Assembly: GCF_018332695.1 (NCBI RefSeq)
Contig: NZ_BOQN01000085.1
Location: 37,809-101,808, forward strand
Direction: 5' to 3'
Length of the DNA stretch: 64,000 nucleotides
DNA from: Paractinoplanes toevensis
GTDB taxonomy: Bacteria > Actinomycetota > Actinomycetes > Mycobacteriales > Micromonosporaceae
Below are positions 47,747 to 56,183 of the stretch, piece by piece. The position numbers were made by a program, and so were the translations under genes. How positions within the stretch are numbered: position 1 is the first letter of the stretch; every line of letters starts with the position of its first letter. The notes beneath the pieces were generated by a model. It worked only from the letters and a program-made list of their open reading frames with translations, was not told the DNA's origin and made no database searches.

Positions 47747-49629
47747 CGACGCCGGGCGGCGATCTTCGCCCGGACCCGGGCCATCCGGATCGCCTCCTTG
47801 AGGGTGTGCACGTCGTAGGCGCCGTAGTGGCGCTGCCCGTTGATGAAGAAGGTCGGGGTGCCGGAGACGCCGCTGAGGTCGGCCGACTCCACGTCCTCGA
47901 CGATCCGGCCGGAGTCGCCGGCCGCCATCATGTCGGTGTGGAAGCGGTCCTCGTCGAGGCCCAGCTGCCGGGCGTAACCGAGCAGGTCCATGATCCGGAG
48001 CCGGTCCTGGTGGGCCAGGAGGAGGTCGTGCATCTCCCAGAACTTGTCCTGGCAGGCGGCGGCCTCGGCGGCCTGGGCGGCCATCTGGGCCTGCGGGTGC
48101 ACGTCGGTCAGGGGCAGGTTGCGCCACACGAACCGCAGGTCGTCGTCGGTCAGCACCTCGCGGACGATCGGTTCGGCCCGGCCGCAGTACGGGCACTGGA
48201 AGTCGCCGTACTCGACCAGCGTCACCGACGCGTCGGCCGGGCCGCGCACGTGGTCGCGTTCCTCGTCGACCTCGGGGATCAGGTCGGTCAGCTGGTCGGC
48301 GTCGCCGAGCAGGGCGACCGCCCGTTTCGCCTTCGGCAGCATGAACGTGATCCGGAACTCGGTCCAGGTCAGCACGCTGGCGACGGCGGCCGCGGCGAGC
48401 ACGCCGAGCTTCGCCTCGGCCAGCAGCGGCCCCTCGAACGCGAGCGCCGCGATCAGGAACGACACGGTGAAGCCGATCCCCGCGATGGTGCCGGTGCCCA
48501 GCACCGACGCCCAGCCCACGGCGGGCCGGATCCGGCCCCGGCTCAGCCAGGTGATCAGGGCGGAGACCCCGGTGACGGCGATCGGCTTGCCCAGCACGTA
48601 CGCGAGGAAGATGCCGATCGTCACCGGGGAGGTGATCGCCCGGCGCAGGAAGTGCGCGTCGATGGCGATGCCCGCGTTGGCGATGCCGAACAGCGGCACG
48701 ATCAGGTAGCTGCTCCACCCCTGGTAGGTGCGCTGCAACCGGTCGTTGGGGGAGAGGGTCTGGACCAGGCTGACCCGGGCGAACCGGGCCAGTTCGGCGG
48801 TGGGCTGTTCGCGGAACGAGCGGAACACGTCGCTGGCCTGCTCGAGATCGCCACGGGCCGGGGTGTAGGCGGCCGCGGTCAGGCCGAGCGCGAGGCCGGA
48901 GACGACCGGGTCGATGCCGCTGGCCAGCATCGCACCCCAGATGGCGATGCCGAACGGAACGTACGCGTAGCCGGTGCGCACCTTGAGCCGGGCCATCACC
49001 AGGGTGGCCGCGAACAGCACGATCGCCACGACCAGGGGCATCGGCTTGATCTCGTCGGTGTAGGCCACCGCGATCACGATCAGCGCCACCAGGTCGTCGA
49101 CCACCGACACGGTGACCAGGAAAAGCCGCGCCTGGTCCGGGACCCGCTTGCCGACCAGGGCGAGCAGGCCGAGGGCCAGGGCGGTGTCGGTGGACATCGC
49201 CACACCCCAGCCGGCCGAGCCGGCACCGCCGTGGTTGACCGCCAGGAAGATGGAGACCGGCAGGATCATGCCGGTGATGCCGGCCGCCGCCGGGAGGATG
49301 AACCGGCGCCGGTCGCGCAGATCGCCCAGGTCGAACTCGCGGCGCGCCTCCAGGCCGACGACCAGGAAGAACAGGGTCATCAGGCCGCTGTTGATCCACT
49401 CCCGGAGGGTGAGCTCGACGCTCATGTCGCCGAGGTGGATCGACAGGTCGGTGTGCCAGAACCTCTCGTACGAGCCGTCGGCCACGTTCGCCCAGACCAT
49501 CGCGACGACGATGGCGGCCAGCAGCACCCCGGCACTGCCGGCCTCGGTGCGCAGAAAGGCGCGCAGCGGGGTGGCTACGCGGCGGGTCCAGGCGGTACTG
49601 CCTTGCAGGGTGTCGCTCACGGCGTACAC
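47743..49629 (-). CDS. nhaA: Na+/H+ antiporter NhaA fused to a DsbA-like thioredoxin domain
   Basis: 628-aa fusion. Residues about 15-430 form an NhaA antiporter with 11-12 transmembrane segments, including WINSGLMTLFFLVVGLEARREF, MSTDTALALGLLALVG and the paired aspartates in VTVSVVDDLVALIVIA that carry the transport site. Residues about 445-625 form a DsbA-like thioredoxin fold with the active-site pair Cys479-Pro-Tyr-Cys482 (GDFQCPYCGRAEP) and the cis-Pro region VSGTPTFFINGQRHYG. NhaA exchanges sodium for protons; the fused domain suggests redox regulation or a disulfide-handling role. GTG 49629 is used; GTG 49620 is possible. The fusion is known from other actinobacteria. Confidence 0.9.
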   Translation of the reverse strand: MYAVSDTLQGSTAWTRRVATPLRAFLRTEAGSAGVLLAAIVVAMVWANVADGSYERFWHTDLSIHLGDMSVELTLREWINSGLMTLFFLVVGLEARREFDLGDLRDRRRFILPAAAGITGMILPVSIFLAVNHGGAGSAGWGVAMSTDTALALGLLALVGKRVPDQARLFLVTVSVVDDLVALIVIAVAYTDEIKPMPLVVAIVLFAATLVMARLKVRTGYAYVPFGIAIWGAMLASGIDPVVSGLALGLTAAAYTPARGDLEQASDVFRSFREQPTAELARFARVSLVQTLSPNDRLQRTYQGWSSYLIVPLFGIANAGIAIDAHFLRRAITSPVTIGIFLAYVLGKPIAVTGVSALITWLSRGRIRPAVGWASVLGTGTIAGIGFTVSFLIAALAFEGPLLAEAKLGVLAAAAVASVLTWTEFRITFMLPKAKRAVALLGDADQLTDLIPEVDEERDHVRGPADASVTLVEYGDFQCPYCGRAEPIVREVLTDDDLRFVWRNLPLTDVHPQAQMAAQAAEAAACQDKFWEMHDLLLAHQDRLRIMDLLGYARQLGLDEDRFHTDMMAAGDSGRIVEDVESADLSGVSGTPTFFINGQRHYGAYDVHTLKEAIRMARVRAKIAARRR

Positions 49630-49679
49630 CCAAGCACGTGAACGTTAAAGCTTGCGCCTCCCCCCGGCGTGACTTTGTC

Positions 49680-49693
49680 TGGGAGCGCTCCCA
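49680..49693. promoter_or_regulatory. CebR/CelR-type 14-bp palindrome
   Basis: TGGGAGCGCTCCCA is a perfect match to the operator of the LacI-family cellulose-utilisation regulators CelR (Thermobifida) and CebR (Streptomyces). It lies in the divergent gap, 51 bp from the nhaA start and 82 bp from the lipoprotein ATG. No cellulase or cellobiose transporter gene is nearby, so its target is unclear. Confidence 0.7.
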
Positions 49694-49774
49694 AAATCTT
49701 GCTCAGATATATGGACGTCACTGTAGTGGCCGTCGTAGCCTACGGACCTCAACCCGTTTCCAGGAGGTTTCGTC

Positions 49775-50254
49775 ATGCGCCGTGCCGTGCTCGTGCTGAT
49801 GGTCGGCGGTGCGCTGAGCACCATGGCGGCCTGTGGCACCGCCGCCGGGCAAACCCCCGGTGGGGCGCAGGCCGCGTCCGCGCCCGGTGGTGCCGCGCTG
49901 CCGTCCGCGCTCGCCGAGACGAAGGAATCCTGCGAGGCGCTGGGTCAGGCGTACACCAAGAATGTCGGTCCTTTCGCCGAGTCGCTCAGCAAGATGGTGG
50001 CGGGTCCGGCCACCGCCACCCAGAAGGACGCCCAGCAGAAGCTGGGTGCGCTCGCCACCGCCGTGCGCACCGCCACCGCGGACAGCACCGACGCGCAGAT
50101 CAAGGCGGACGGCAAGCAGACCGCCGACAGCCTGCAGAAGAAGGCGTCCGACGCCGCGTTCTTCCGGGGCATCAAGACCACCGACGACGTCAACAAGGTC
50201 CTCGGCCCCACGCTCAAGGAATGGCTGTCGCCGGTCACCCACCACTGTTCGTGA
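49775..50254 (+). CDS. Small secreted lipoprotein
   Basis: 159-aa lipoprotein. The signal peptide (RRAVLVLMVGGALSTMAAC) ends in a lipobox with Cys20. A Gly/Ala/Pro-rich linker follows, then an Ala- and Thr-rich, mostly helical domain (CEALGQAYTKNVGPFAESLSKM ... GIKTTDDVNKVLGPTLKEWL) with two further cysteines, one near each end of the domain, that could form a disulfide. No family recognised. ATG 49775 has AGGAGGT about 7 nt upstream, a near-ideal site implying good expression. A CebR-type palindrome sits 82 bp before the start. The gene overlaps the convergent SMP-30-like gene by 20 bp. Confidence 0.75.
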   Translation: MRRAVLVLMVGGALSTMAACGTAAGQTPGGAQAASAPGGAALPSALAETKESCEALGQAYTKNVGPFAESLSKMVAGPATATQKDAQQKLGALATAVRTATADSTDAQIKADGKQTADSLQKKASDAAFFRGIKTTDDVNKVLGPTLKEWLSPVTHHCS

Positions 50255-51155
50255 GCACGGCGACGGCCGGTTCGTGCAGGCTGCCGAGCCAGACCTGACC
50301 GGCGTGCTCCCGCACGCCGGTCACCATGTGGAAACGCTCGGTCGCCAGGCTGAGGTCCCTTTTCACCAGACCATCATTTCCGTACGCCTGGACGCGCACC
50401 GTACGTTTCGGGGCCGGCTGCAGTTTCGCCGGAATGCGGGTCACCTGCCGGCGTAACCAGAGCGGTCCGCGCTGCAGCCACTCGACCACCGGATCACGCG
50501 GGCTGGCGACGGTCACCCAGATGAGCCCGTCGCTGCCGGTGGAGATGTTGTCCGGGTAACCCGGCAGATCGTCCTGGAAGATCTCGGTGGTGCCGGTGCC
50601 CACCCGGTACCGCATCAGCCGGCGGGCGGCGGTCTCGGCCACCACCACGAACGACTCGTCCGCGGCCAGCGCCACCCCGTTGGCGAACGCGAGCCCGTCC
50701 ACGAGCACCGTCACCTCGCCGTCCGGCGTGCGGCGCAGCAGCCGCCCGGTGCGGGTCAGCTCCACCACCTCGGCCTTCCAGCGGTCGATCGGATGAACCG
50801 TCGACGAGTCCGAGAAATAGATCGTGCCATCCCGCGCCACCGCCGCGTTGTTGCAGAACCGCATGCGGTGCCCGCCGACCGTGTCGACCAGCGTCTCGAC
50901 CTCACCGCCCGGCCCGACGGCGAGCAGCCCGAGACGGGCGTCGCAGACGAGCAGCCGCCCGTCCGGCATAAGCTCCAGCCCGAGCGGCCGCCCACCGGTG
51001 CCCGCCACCTTGCCGATCCCCGAACTCACCGGGTCGATCCACCAGATGGTGCCGTCCTCGGTGCCGGTGAGGACACGACCCTCGTACGGCCCGCCGGTGG
51101 CCACGACGACGTCCTCGGCACCGTAACTGGGCAGCGGAATGACTCGCAGGTCCAT
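50235..51155 (-). CDS. SMP-30/gluconolactonase-like beta-propeller protein
   Basis: About 306-aa six-bladed propeller of the SMP-30/strictosidine-synthase-like family, which includes lactonases and ester hydrolases. Repeated blades can be seen: TEDGTIWWIDPVS, GRPLGLELMPDGRLLVCDA, FCNNAAVARDGTIYFSDSS, LAFANGVALAADESFVVVAET and YPDNISTGSDGLIWVTVASP; the NGV/DN positions are typical metal-binding residues of the fold. The substrate is unknown. ATG 51155 (MDLRVIPLPSYG) is preferred to ATG 51176, which adds seven residues. There is no signal peptide. Confidence 0.82.
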   Translation of the reverse strand: MDLRVIPLPSYGAEDVVVATGGPYEGRVLTGTEDGTIWWIDPVSSGIGKVAGTGGRPLGLELMPDGRLLVCDARLGLLAVGPGGEVETLVDTVGGHRMRFCNNAAVARDGTIYFSDSSTVHPIDRWKAEVVELTRTGRLLRRTPDGEVTVLVDGLAFANGVALAADESFVVVAETAARRLMRYRVGTGTTEIFQDDLPGYPDNISTGSDGLIWVTVASPRDPVVEWLQRGPLWLRRQVTRIPAKLQPAPKRTVRVQAYGNDGLVKRDLSLATERFHMVTGVREHAGQVWLGSLHEPAVAVLTNSGG

Positions 51156-51224
51156 CCGGTATTCATACCCGCCCATGTTGAGTACGGCGACTCACGCAGC
51201 GGCCGTCGGCCGATTCATAGGTTG

Positions 51225-51785
51225 ATGCCCATGACCTCGACGATGAATCTCGACCGTCCGATCACGACCCCCGACGCCCGCGGCCGGCACCGCCGCCGGC
51301 GGCGGTGGCTGGTCGGCCTGACCGCCACGGCAGCGGCCGCGGCCACCACGGCGGCGACCTTCGGGGCGTACGTGCTGAGCCACGCCGGCAACGAACCCCT
51401 TCCCGCGGGCGCGCACGCGGTGCAGGTCTACACCGTCGACGACGCGATCAGCACGGTCGTCCCGGCCACCGACCGTCCCGGCACGATCGGCCGCTTCATC
51501 GGCATGTGCGACGCCGACAGCTACTACATCGAGGTGAACGGCACCGGCCTGTGCGCGGTGCTGAACGGTTCGCTGGGCACCGTCCAGGCCACCGGCACCG
51601 CCGCCGGCGTCGAACTGAACGCCACCGAGGCGGCCAAGGTCCGCGACCTGGTAAAACGCGCGGACGGCGACGGCCCGGACCCGGCCACCCGCGTCCTGCT
51701 CGGCTACGACGACGGCTGGGCCGGCCTGGTCCAGGTAGCCGACCTGTACGGCACCACCCCGGTAACCGGCACCGCCGTCGGCTGA
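51225..51785 (+). CDS. Single-pass membrane protein of unknown function
   Basis: 186-aa protein with an Arg-rich N-terminus (GRHRRRRRW) followed by one transmembrane helix at about residues 28-50 (LVGLTATAAAAATTAATFGAYVL) and a C-terminal, probably extracytoplasmic domain. That domain is small and beta-rich (VQVYTVDDAISTVVPAT, GRFIGMCDADSYYIEVNGTGLCAVL) with two cysteines that may pair. Not assigned to a family. ATG 51225 or ATG 51231 are both possible starts. It is divergent from the SMP-30-like gene, with a gap of about 70 bp. Confidence 0.65.
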   Translation: MPMTSTMNLDRPITTPDARGRHRRRRRWLVGLTATAAAAATTAATFGAYVLSHAGNEPLPAGAHAVQVYTVDDAISTVVPATDRPGTIGRFIGMCDADSYYIEVNGTGLCAVLNGSLGTVQATGTAAGVELNATEAAKVRDLVKRADGDGPDPATRVLLGYDDGWAGLVQVADLYGTTPVTGTAVG

Positions 51786-51825
51786 TTTTGCTCGGCTAGT
51801 GATCATGGCGTCTAGGGTTTCCGTC

Positions 51826-52821
51826 ATGGCGGCGAGCGGTGATGTGGCAGAGATCGAAGCTTTGGCAGGTCACAAACTGGTCCGGATGAGGGTGGCGGCT
51901 GCGGCGCATCCGAACGCCGGCACCGCTGTGCTGGCCGGATTGGCCGCGGATTCCTCGAAGAACGTCCGCCGCACTGTGGCGGCTCGGCCCGATACCCCAC
52001 CGGAGGCGTTGCAAGCGCTGGCGGCCGACTCCGACCGCGCCACCCGCGAGGCAATCGCCGGTAACGTTGCCACACCCCCGGATGTCCTGATCGCGTTACT
52101 GACTGACAGCACGTTCGAGGTCCGCTGGGCGGCGACCATGAACCCCGCCGCCGACCAGCGCGTGCAGCGTGCGGTGTGCGCATCGGCTGGCCAGGACCAT
52201 CGTTTCGTGCTTGCGCAGAAGGAGGGCTTGCCCGCCGAGATCACCCTGCTGCTGGCCCGGGATCCGGCCAAACAGGTTCGCGGGATCCTGGCCGAACGGA
52301 TCGGCGATCCCGCCGTGCTGCGAACCCTGCTCGATGACCCGGAGCCCGATGTGCGGGCGGCGGCGGCTCAAAACGCAGGTACCACCGCCGAGCAACGCCG
52401 GCAGTTGGTTCACGATCCGGCCCAACGGGTGCGAGCTGCCGTCGTTCACGCCATGGCCGATCACGGCTGGGATCTCCCGGAGGAAGACCTGCTCCTGCTC
52501 GCACGGGACCGCTCGGTCAACGTCCGCTACTGGGTGGCCACGCTGCCCGGATCCACCCGGCCGGTATACGAGATCCTGGCCCAGGATCCCGACGACATGA
52601 CCGCCGCGGCCGCCCGGCAGTGGCTGATGGTTGCCGACCAACTCACCCACCCGGAAAACAGCGCTGCTCAGATACTTCGCGACATAGCCGTCCAGGGCCA
52701 CTTCGCCAACCCCGCACAGCTCGGCCGGCCCACCCCGAAACTCGATGAGGCCGGCCTGCAAGAACTCACGGACCGCATGCGCAACCCATCCGGGCCTTCG
52801 CGGAGCGGTCCGCCCTGCTGA
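51826..52821 (+). CDS. HEAT/variant leucine-rich repeat protein
   Basis: About 331-aa alpha-solenoid. Some ten repeats of about 24 residues can be followed, each with an Ala-rich helix and an NP, RPDTPP or GTT turn: VRMRVAAAAHPNAGTAVLAGL, VRRTVAARPDTPPEALQAL, TREAIAGNVATPPDVLIAL, VRWAATMNPAADQRVQ, VRAAAAQNAGTTAEQRRQL. Such LRV/HEAT repeat proteins usually act as binding scaffolds; this one has no catalytic domain and no export signal. I favour ATG 51826; GTG 51799 adds nine residues. Partner unknown. Confidence 0.75.
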   Translation: MAASGDVAEIEALAGHKLVRMRVAAAAHPNAGTAVLAGLAADSSKNVRRTVAARPDTPPEALQALAADSDRATREAIAGNVATPPDVLIALLTDSTFEVRWAATMNPAADQRVQRAVCASAGQDHRFVLAQKEGLPAEITLLLARDPAKQVRGILAERIGDPAVLRTLLDDPEPDVRAAAAQNAGTTAEQRRQLVHDPAQRVRAAVVHAMADHGWDLPEEDLLLLARDRSVNVRYWVATLPGSTRPVYEILAQDPDDMTAAAARQWLMVADQLTHPENSAAQILRDIAVQGHFANPAQLGRPTPKLDEAGLQELTDRMRNPSGPSRSGPPC

Positions 52822-52874
52822 CTCAAACCTGCCTGGCCGATGCTTCGAGCCGGACACTTGGTTACCGTGACCTG

Positions 52875-53429
52875 ATGCGGCGCGACGCCACGACGACCTT
52901 CGCCGGGCTGACCTATGACGAAGTGGGCGCCACCCGGGCCGAGTCGTTGCCCGCCGGTTACGGCCACGTACTCCGTGATGTCAGCCTCGGAGCCGGGCCG
53001 GAACTCTTCGAACGGGCCGTTGCCGCGCTGTTCGACTGGCGCATGCACCAGGAGGCCGGGCTCACCGTCCTCACCGCCGGCGGCAAACCGGCACCGGGGA
53101 TCGACGTAGTGCTCCGCGCGGGCTGGCGATGGGCGCACCTCACCATTCCGTGCCGAGTCGTCTACACCGTCGACGAGCCCGATCGCCGCGGATTCGCCTA
53201 CGGAACCCTGCCCGGCCACCCGGAGCAGGGCGAGGAAGCCTTCATGATCGTGAAGACCGGCACCGGCGATGTGCGATTCCAGATCCGTGCGTTCAGCCGC
53301 CCCGCAGCGCTGCTCGCACGGGCCGGCGGACCGTTCAGCCGCATGATCCAGCAGTACGCCACCGACTGCTACGTCAGGGCTGTTCGGCGACTCGCCCGGA
53401 GTTCCGATCCCACGACAGCAACTCCGTAA
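52875..53429 (+). CDS. DUF1990 family protein
   Basis: 184-aa protein of the DUF1990 family, conserved in actinobacteria and plants, function unknown. Signatures: FAGLTYDEVGATRAESLPAGYG at the N-terminus, FERAVAALFDWRMHQEAGL, CRVVYTVDEPDRRGFAYGTLPGHPEQGEEAF in pieces, and the end QQYATDCYVRAVRRL. The fold is thought to be similar to START-like ligand-binding proteins, so lipid or small-molecule binding is possible. A single gene, starting 53 bp after the HEAT-repeat gene. Confidence 0.85.
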   Translation: MRRDATTTFAGLTYDEVGATRAESLPAGYGHVLRDVSLGAGPELFERAVAALFDWRMHQEAGLTVLTAGGKPAPGIDVVLRAGWRWAHLTIPCRVVYTVDEPDRRGFAYGTLPGHPEQGEEAFMIVKTGTGDVRFQIRAFSRPAALLARAGGPFSRMIQQYATDCYVRAVRRLARSSDPTTATP

Positions 53430-53548
53430 CGCGCCGCCGCATCATCCTGACCTTGATCATCTCGTGCGACGCCCGGTCGCGCCGTGCCGGCGCTCAGTGC
53501 AGCTACCGCACCGGCGAAGAGCCGCACCTGATCACCTACTCTTTGATC

Positions 53549-53954
53549 ATGGACGTGGTGGGCCAAGGCGATCTTCGGGCCGGGCTTCGCAGCGCTTTTG
53601 CCTGGCGGGGAGACCAAGGCGATCAGTACGCCGATCTCACCGGCTGGTGGCGTGACGCCAGGCTTTTGCGCCGACTCGGACCGGCATTGGCCCAGCTGTT
53701 CCCAGAAGCCGCCCCGACCGTAGTGCTCGGCCCGGACTCGCGAGGCTCTCTCATCGGCCCCCTGGTCGCCCTGCATCTCGGGGTCGGCTTCGTGGAGGTA
53801 CGGAAGGATCGGACGCCGGCGAACCGTCCGGGCGATGGTCGACAGCATCGGTGCCACCTGGACCGGGTTCGCCTGCATCGTGGACGCGCTCGACAACTCA
53901 CAGATGCGGCGAGAGCTGCGTCTACGCTCTCTGCTCCATCTCAGAGACCTATAA
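53549..53954 (+). pseudogene. Broken phosphoribosyltransferase-like gene
   Basis: The N-terminal half of a PRTase-like protein starts at ATG 53549 (DLRAGLRSAFAWRG, TVVLGPDSRGSLIGPLVALHLGVGFVEVRKDR). Shortly after VRKDR the frame is lost. The C-terminal end of the same family resumes in another frame (RTVRAMVDSIGATWTGFACIVDAL ... LRSLLHLRDL) to a TAA at 53954. The middle, including the PRPP-binding loop and about 45 codons by comparison with the family, is missing. The product cannot be active; it is an internal deletion plus frameshift. Confidence 0.7.
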
Positions 53955-54036
53955 CCCACAGAATGCAGTCGTGCCTGGAGCTCCTGGGCTGACGCCCGCA
54001 CGGTGACTTGCGGGCTGTGTCGTTCTGGCTTGTCGC

Positions 54037-54921
54037 CTAGACAGCGGTGTTGGCGTGCTGTTCCTTCGGGAAGTGCGGGCGCAGGTCGGCGGCGAGGACG
54101 CGGTCGAGCACCCGGTCGGAGAGGATGCGGGCCAGGCGGGTGAGGACCGCCGCGTCGCGGCCGATGGTGTAGCGGGTGCGCGGCCGATGAGTCGTCGCGG
54201 CATCGGCGATGATGCGGCCGGCCGCCTCGGCGGAAACTCCCGACGCGGTGAACGAGGTGGCGTGGTTGATGATCGCCTGCAGCAGCGGGCCGTATCGGGC
54301 GCGGGCGGCCGGCGACAGCGCGGCGAGGGTTTCGGTGGCTCGTTCGACGCCCTGGCCGGTCATCTCGGTGCGCACGCCGCCGGGCTCGACGACCACCACC
54401 TGCACGCCGTGCGGGGCGAGCTCGCGTCGGAGGGCGTCGCTCATCGCTTCCATGGCGAACTTCGCTCCCGCGTACGCTCCGTAGGTCGGCATCGCGATCC
54501 GGCCGCCGACGGAGCTGATGTTCACCACCCGGCCGGAGCTGGCGTGCAGTGCGGGCAGGACGGCCTTGGTGACCGCGACGTGCCCGAAGAAGTTGACCTC
54601 GAACTGGTGCCGCCACTCCGCCATCGCGAGCAGCTCGACCGGGGCGTTGATGGCGATGCCGGCGTTGTTGATCACGGCCCGCAACGGCCGCCCGGCCGGG
54701 TCACCGGCTATGCGGGCGGCGACCGCCTCGATCTGGGCCGGGTCGGTGATGTCGAGGATGACCGGCTCCAGGTTGGTGGCGCGCAGCGCGTCGGCGTCGG
54801 ATTCGCGCCGGACACCGGCGAGCACGTGGTAGCCGCGCCGGGCCAGCTCGCGGGCGGTGGCGGCGCCCATGCCGGTGGAGGCTCCGCTGATCAGGACCAG
54901 TTCTTCATGTGACGTTGTCAT
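54037..54921 (-). CDS. Short-chain dehydrogenase/reductase
   Basis: 294-aa SDR. The cofactor motif is SGASTGMG near residue 13, with NNAGIAINAPVEL and the catalytic NISSVGGRIAMPTYGAYAGAKFA (Ser, Tyr, Lys) intact. A C-terminal extension (RYTIGRDAAVLTRLARILSDRVLDRVLA) matches the oxidoreductase type commonly paired with TetR regulators. The substrate is unknown. ATG 54921 overlaps the first of three TGACNWTGTCA operator copies, so repression by the divergent TetR protein is likely. Confidence 0.85.
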   Translation of the reverse strand: MTTSHEELVLISGASTGMGAATARELARRGYHVLAGVRRESDADALRATNLEPVILDITDPAQIEAVAARIAGDPAGRPLRAVINNAGIAINAPVELLAMAEWRHQFEVNFFGHVAVTKAVLPALHASSGRVVNISSVGGRIAMPTYGAYAGAKFAMEAMSDALRRELAPHGVQVVVVEPGGVRTEMTGQGVERATETLAALSPAARARYGPLLQAIINHATSFTASGVSAEAAGRIIADAATTHRPRTRYTIGRDAAVLTRLARILSDRVLDRVLAADLRPHFPKEQHANTAV

Positions 54922-54977
54922 ATGAAGTACGTTAGCGACTCGTGTGACAATGTCAAGTGAGTCGGCTGACATTGTCA
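54910..54977. promoter_or_regulatory. Three copies of an 11-bp TetR operator motif
   Basis: TGACGTTGTCA (54910-54920), TGACAATGTCA (54945-54955) and TGACATTGTCA (54967-54977) share the near-palindrome TGACnnTGTCA. The first overlaps the SDR start codon; the others lie in the divergent gap before the TetR gene. The arrangement fits repression of the SDR gene and autoregulation. Confidence 0.75.
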
Positions 54978-54991
54978 GGTAGATTGTCGGT

Positions 54992-55561
54992 GTGGTCAGC
55001 AGAATGGAAAGTGCGGCGGCGACTCGCCGCACGGTGCTCGACGCCGCGGCCGAGCTGCTCGCCGAGGGCGGCCCCGACGCGGTGACCCTGCGTGCGGTGA
55101 GCGCCCGTGCCGGGGTGTCCCGCGGCGCGCCGTACGGGCATTTCCCGGACAAGGAGCACCTGCTCGCCGCGGTCGCGGCGGAGAGCTGGGTGACGTTGGG
55201 CGACCAGCTCGACGACCTGATCGCCGACGAGCGCCCGTCCCCGGCCGAGCGCCTCGAGCGGGCCCTGTCCGTACTCCTGGAGGTCGGCCGGCGGCGCCCG
55301 CACACGTACGCGTTGATGTTCTCCGCACCGAACGACGAGCACCCGGGCGCGCTGGCCGCGGTGTCGCGCACGAACGATCAGTTCCTCGCCATCGTCGCGG
55401 ACGTCATCGGCGACCCGCAGCGGGCCAGGCCGATCGGCGCGCTGCTGATGTCCAGCGTGCACGGCATCGTCGCGATGGAGAACAGCGGTCAGCTCACCGT
55501 CGAGAAGTGGCAGGTGACCGGCGATGAACTGCTCAAAATGCTGATCGACCGGATCGCCTAG
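54992..55561 (+). CDS. TetR-family regulator
   Basis: 189-aa TetR-type repressor. The helix-turn-helix (about 20-62) reads VTLRAVSARAGVSRGAPYGHFPDKEHLL. The C-terminal domain has RALSVLLEVGRRRPHTYALMF and IGALLMSSVHGIVAMENSGQ, as in TetR_C_33-like or WHG domains. It is divergent from an SDR gene across a gap with repeated TGACnnTGTCA sites. GTG 54992 or ATG 55004 (residue 5) could be the start. Confidence 0.88.
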   Translation: MVSRMESAAATRRTVLDAAAELLAEGGPDAVTLRAVSARAGVSRGAPYGHFPDKEHLLAAVAAESWVTLGDQLDDLIADERPSPAERLERALSVLLEVGRRRPHTYALMFSAPNDEHPGALAAVSRTNDQFLAIVADVIGDPQRARPIGALLMSSVHGIVAMENSGQLTVEKWQVTGDELLKMLIDRIA

Positions 55562-55615
55562 ATCCACAATCGATCCCGGTCGGAACCGAGCGGTCCGCAC
55601 ACCCGTCAGAGCGCT

Positions 55616-56080
55616 ATGCGATGGAGATCATGGTTGCCGCTTGCCGCGTCGGTAGTGACAGCCGCTGCCGGGGCCGGACTGACGTGGGAAAGCAATCCGT
55701 TGGGTGGCGAGCGCAGCGGGCTGCTCGTGATGTTCGGCGATCGAGCCTCGGCGCTACCCGTCCTGATCCTCGTCGGCGCGCTGCTGCTGACGATCGCCGC
55801 TGTCGTGGCCACCATGAGGTTCCCCCGGAGAAAGTACGCGCGGGCGGCGATCCTCGGCGCTCTGACCACGCTGGGCATGGTCGGTTGGTACGGCATCCGG
55901 ATTACCGGCGAGCGGGTACGCGCCATCGGCATGGACAGCGCCGGAAACCTGATCGAGCCGGAGGCGGCCAGCCACCTTGGCATCGGCTGGTACCTGACCG
56001 CTACCGCGCTCCTGACAACGGTGGTGCTCGCGATCGGCCTCACCCGCACCCACTCCTTCCGCGTCCGTGGCGACACCTGA
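55616..56080 (+). CDS. Small integral membrane protein
   Basis: 154-aa membrane protein with four hydrophobic segments: about 5-23 (SWLPLAASVVTAAAGAGL), 47-66 (ALPVLILVGALLLTIAAVVA), 76-94 (AAILGALTTLGMVGWYGI) and 120-142 (LGIGWYLTATALLTTVVLAIGL). The loop around ITGERVRAIGMDSAGNLIEPEAAS is hydrophilic. No family recognised, and no neighbour suggests a role. ATG 55616 lacks a strong ribosome-binding site. Confidence 0.65.
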   Translation: MRWRSWLPLAASVVTAAAGAGLTWESNPLGGERSGLLVMFGDRASALPVLILVGALLLTIAAVVATMRFPRRKYARAAILGALTTLGMVGWYGIRITGERVRAIGMDSAGNLIEPEAASHLGIGWYLTATALLTTVVLAIGLTRTHSFRVRGDT

Positions 56081-56183
56081 CGACGGTCCTCGCGCGGTGC
56101 GTTTCCTTGGCCGGTCTTCCGTCACTTCCTCGACGCCGTTTCTGCCAACGGCGACATCGTCGAGGAACAGGTCTATCGCCGTA

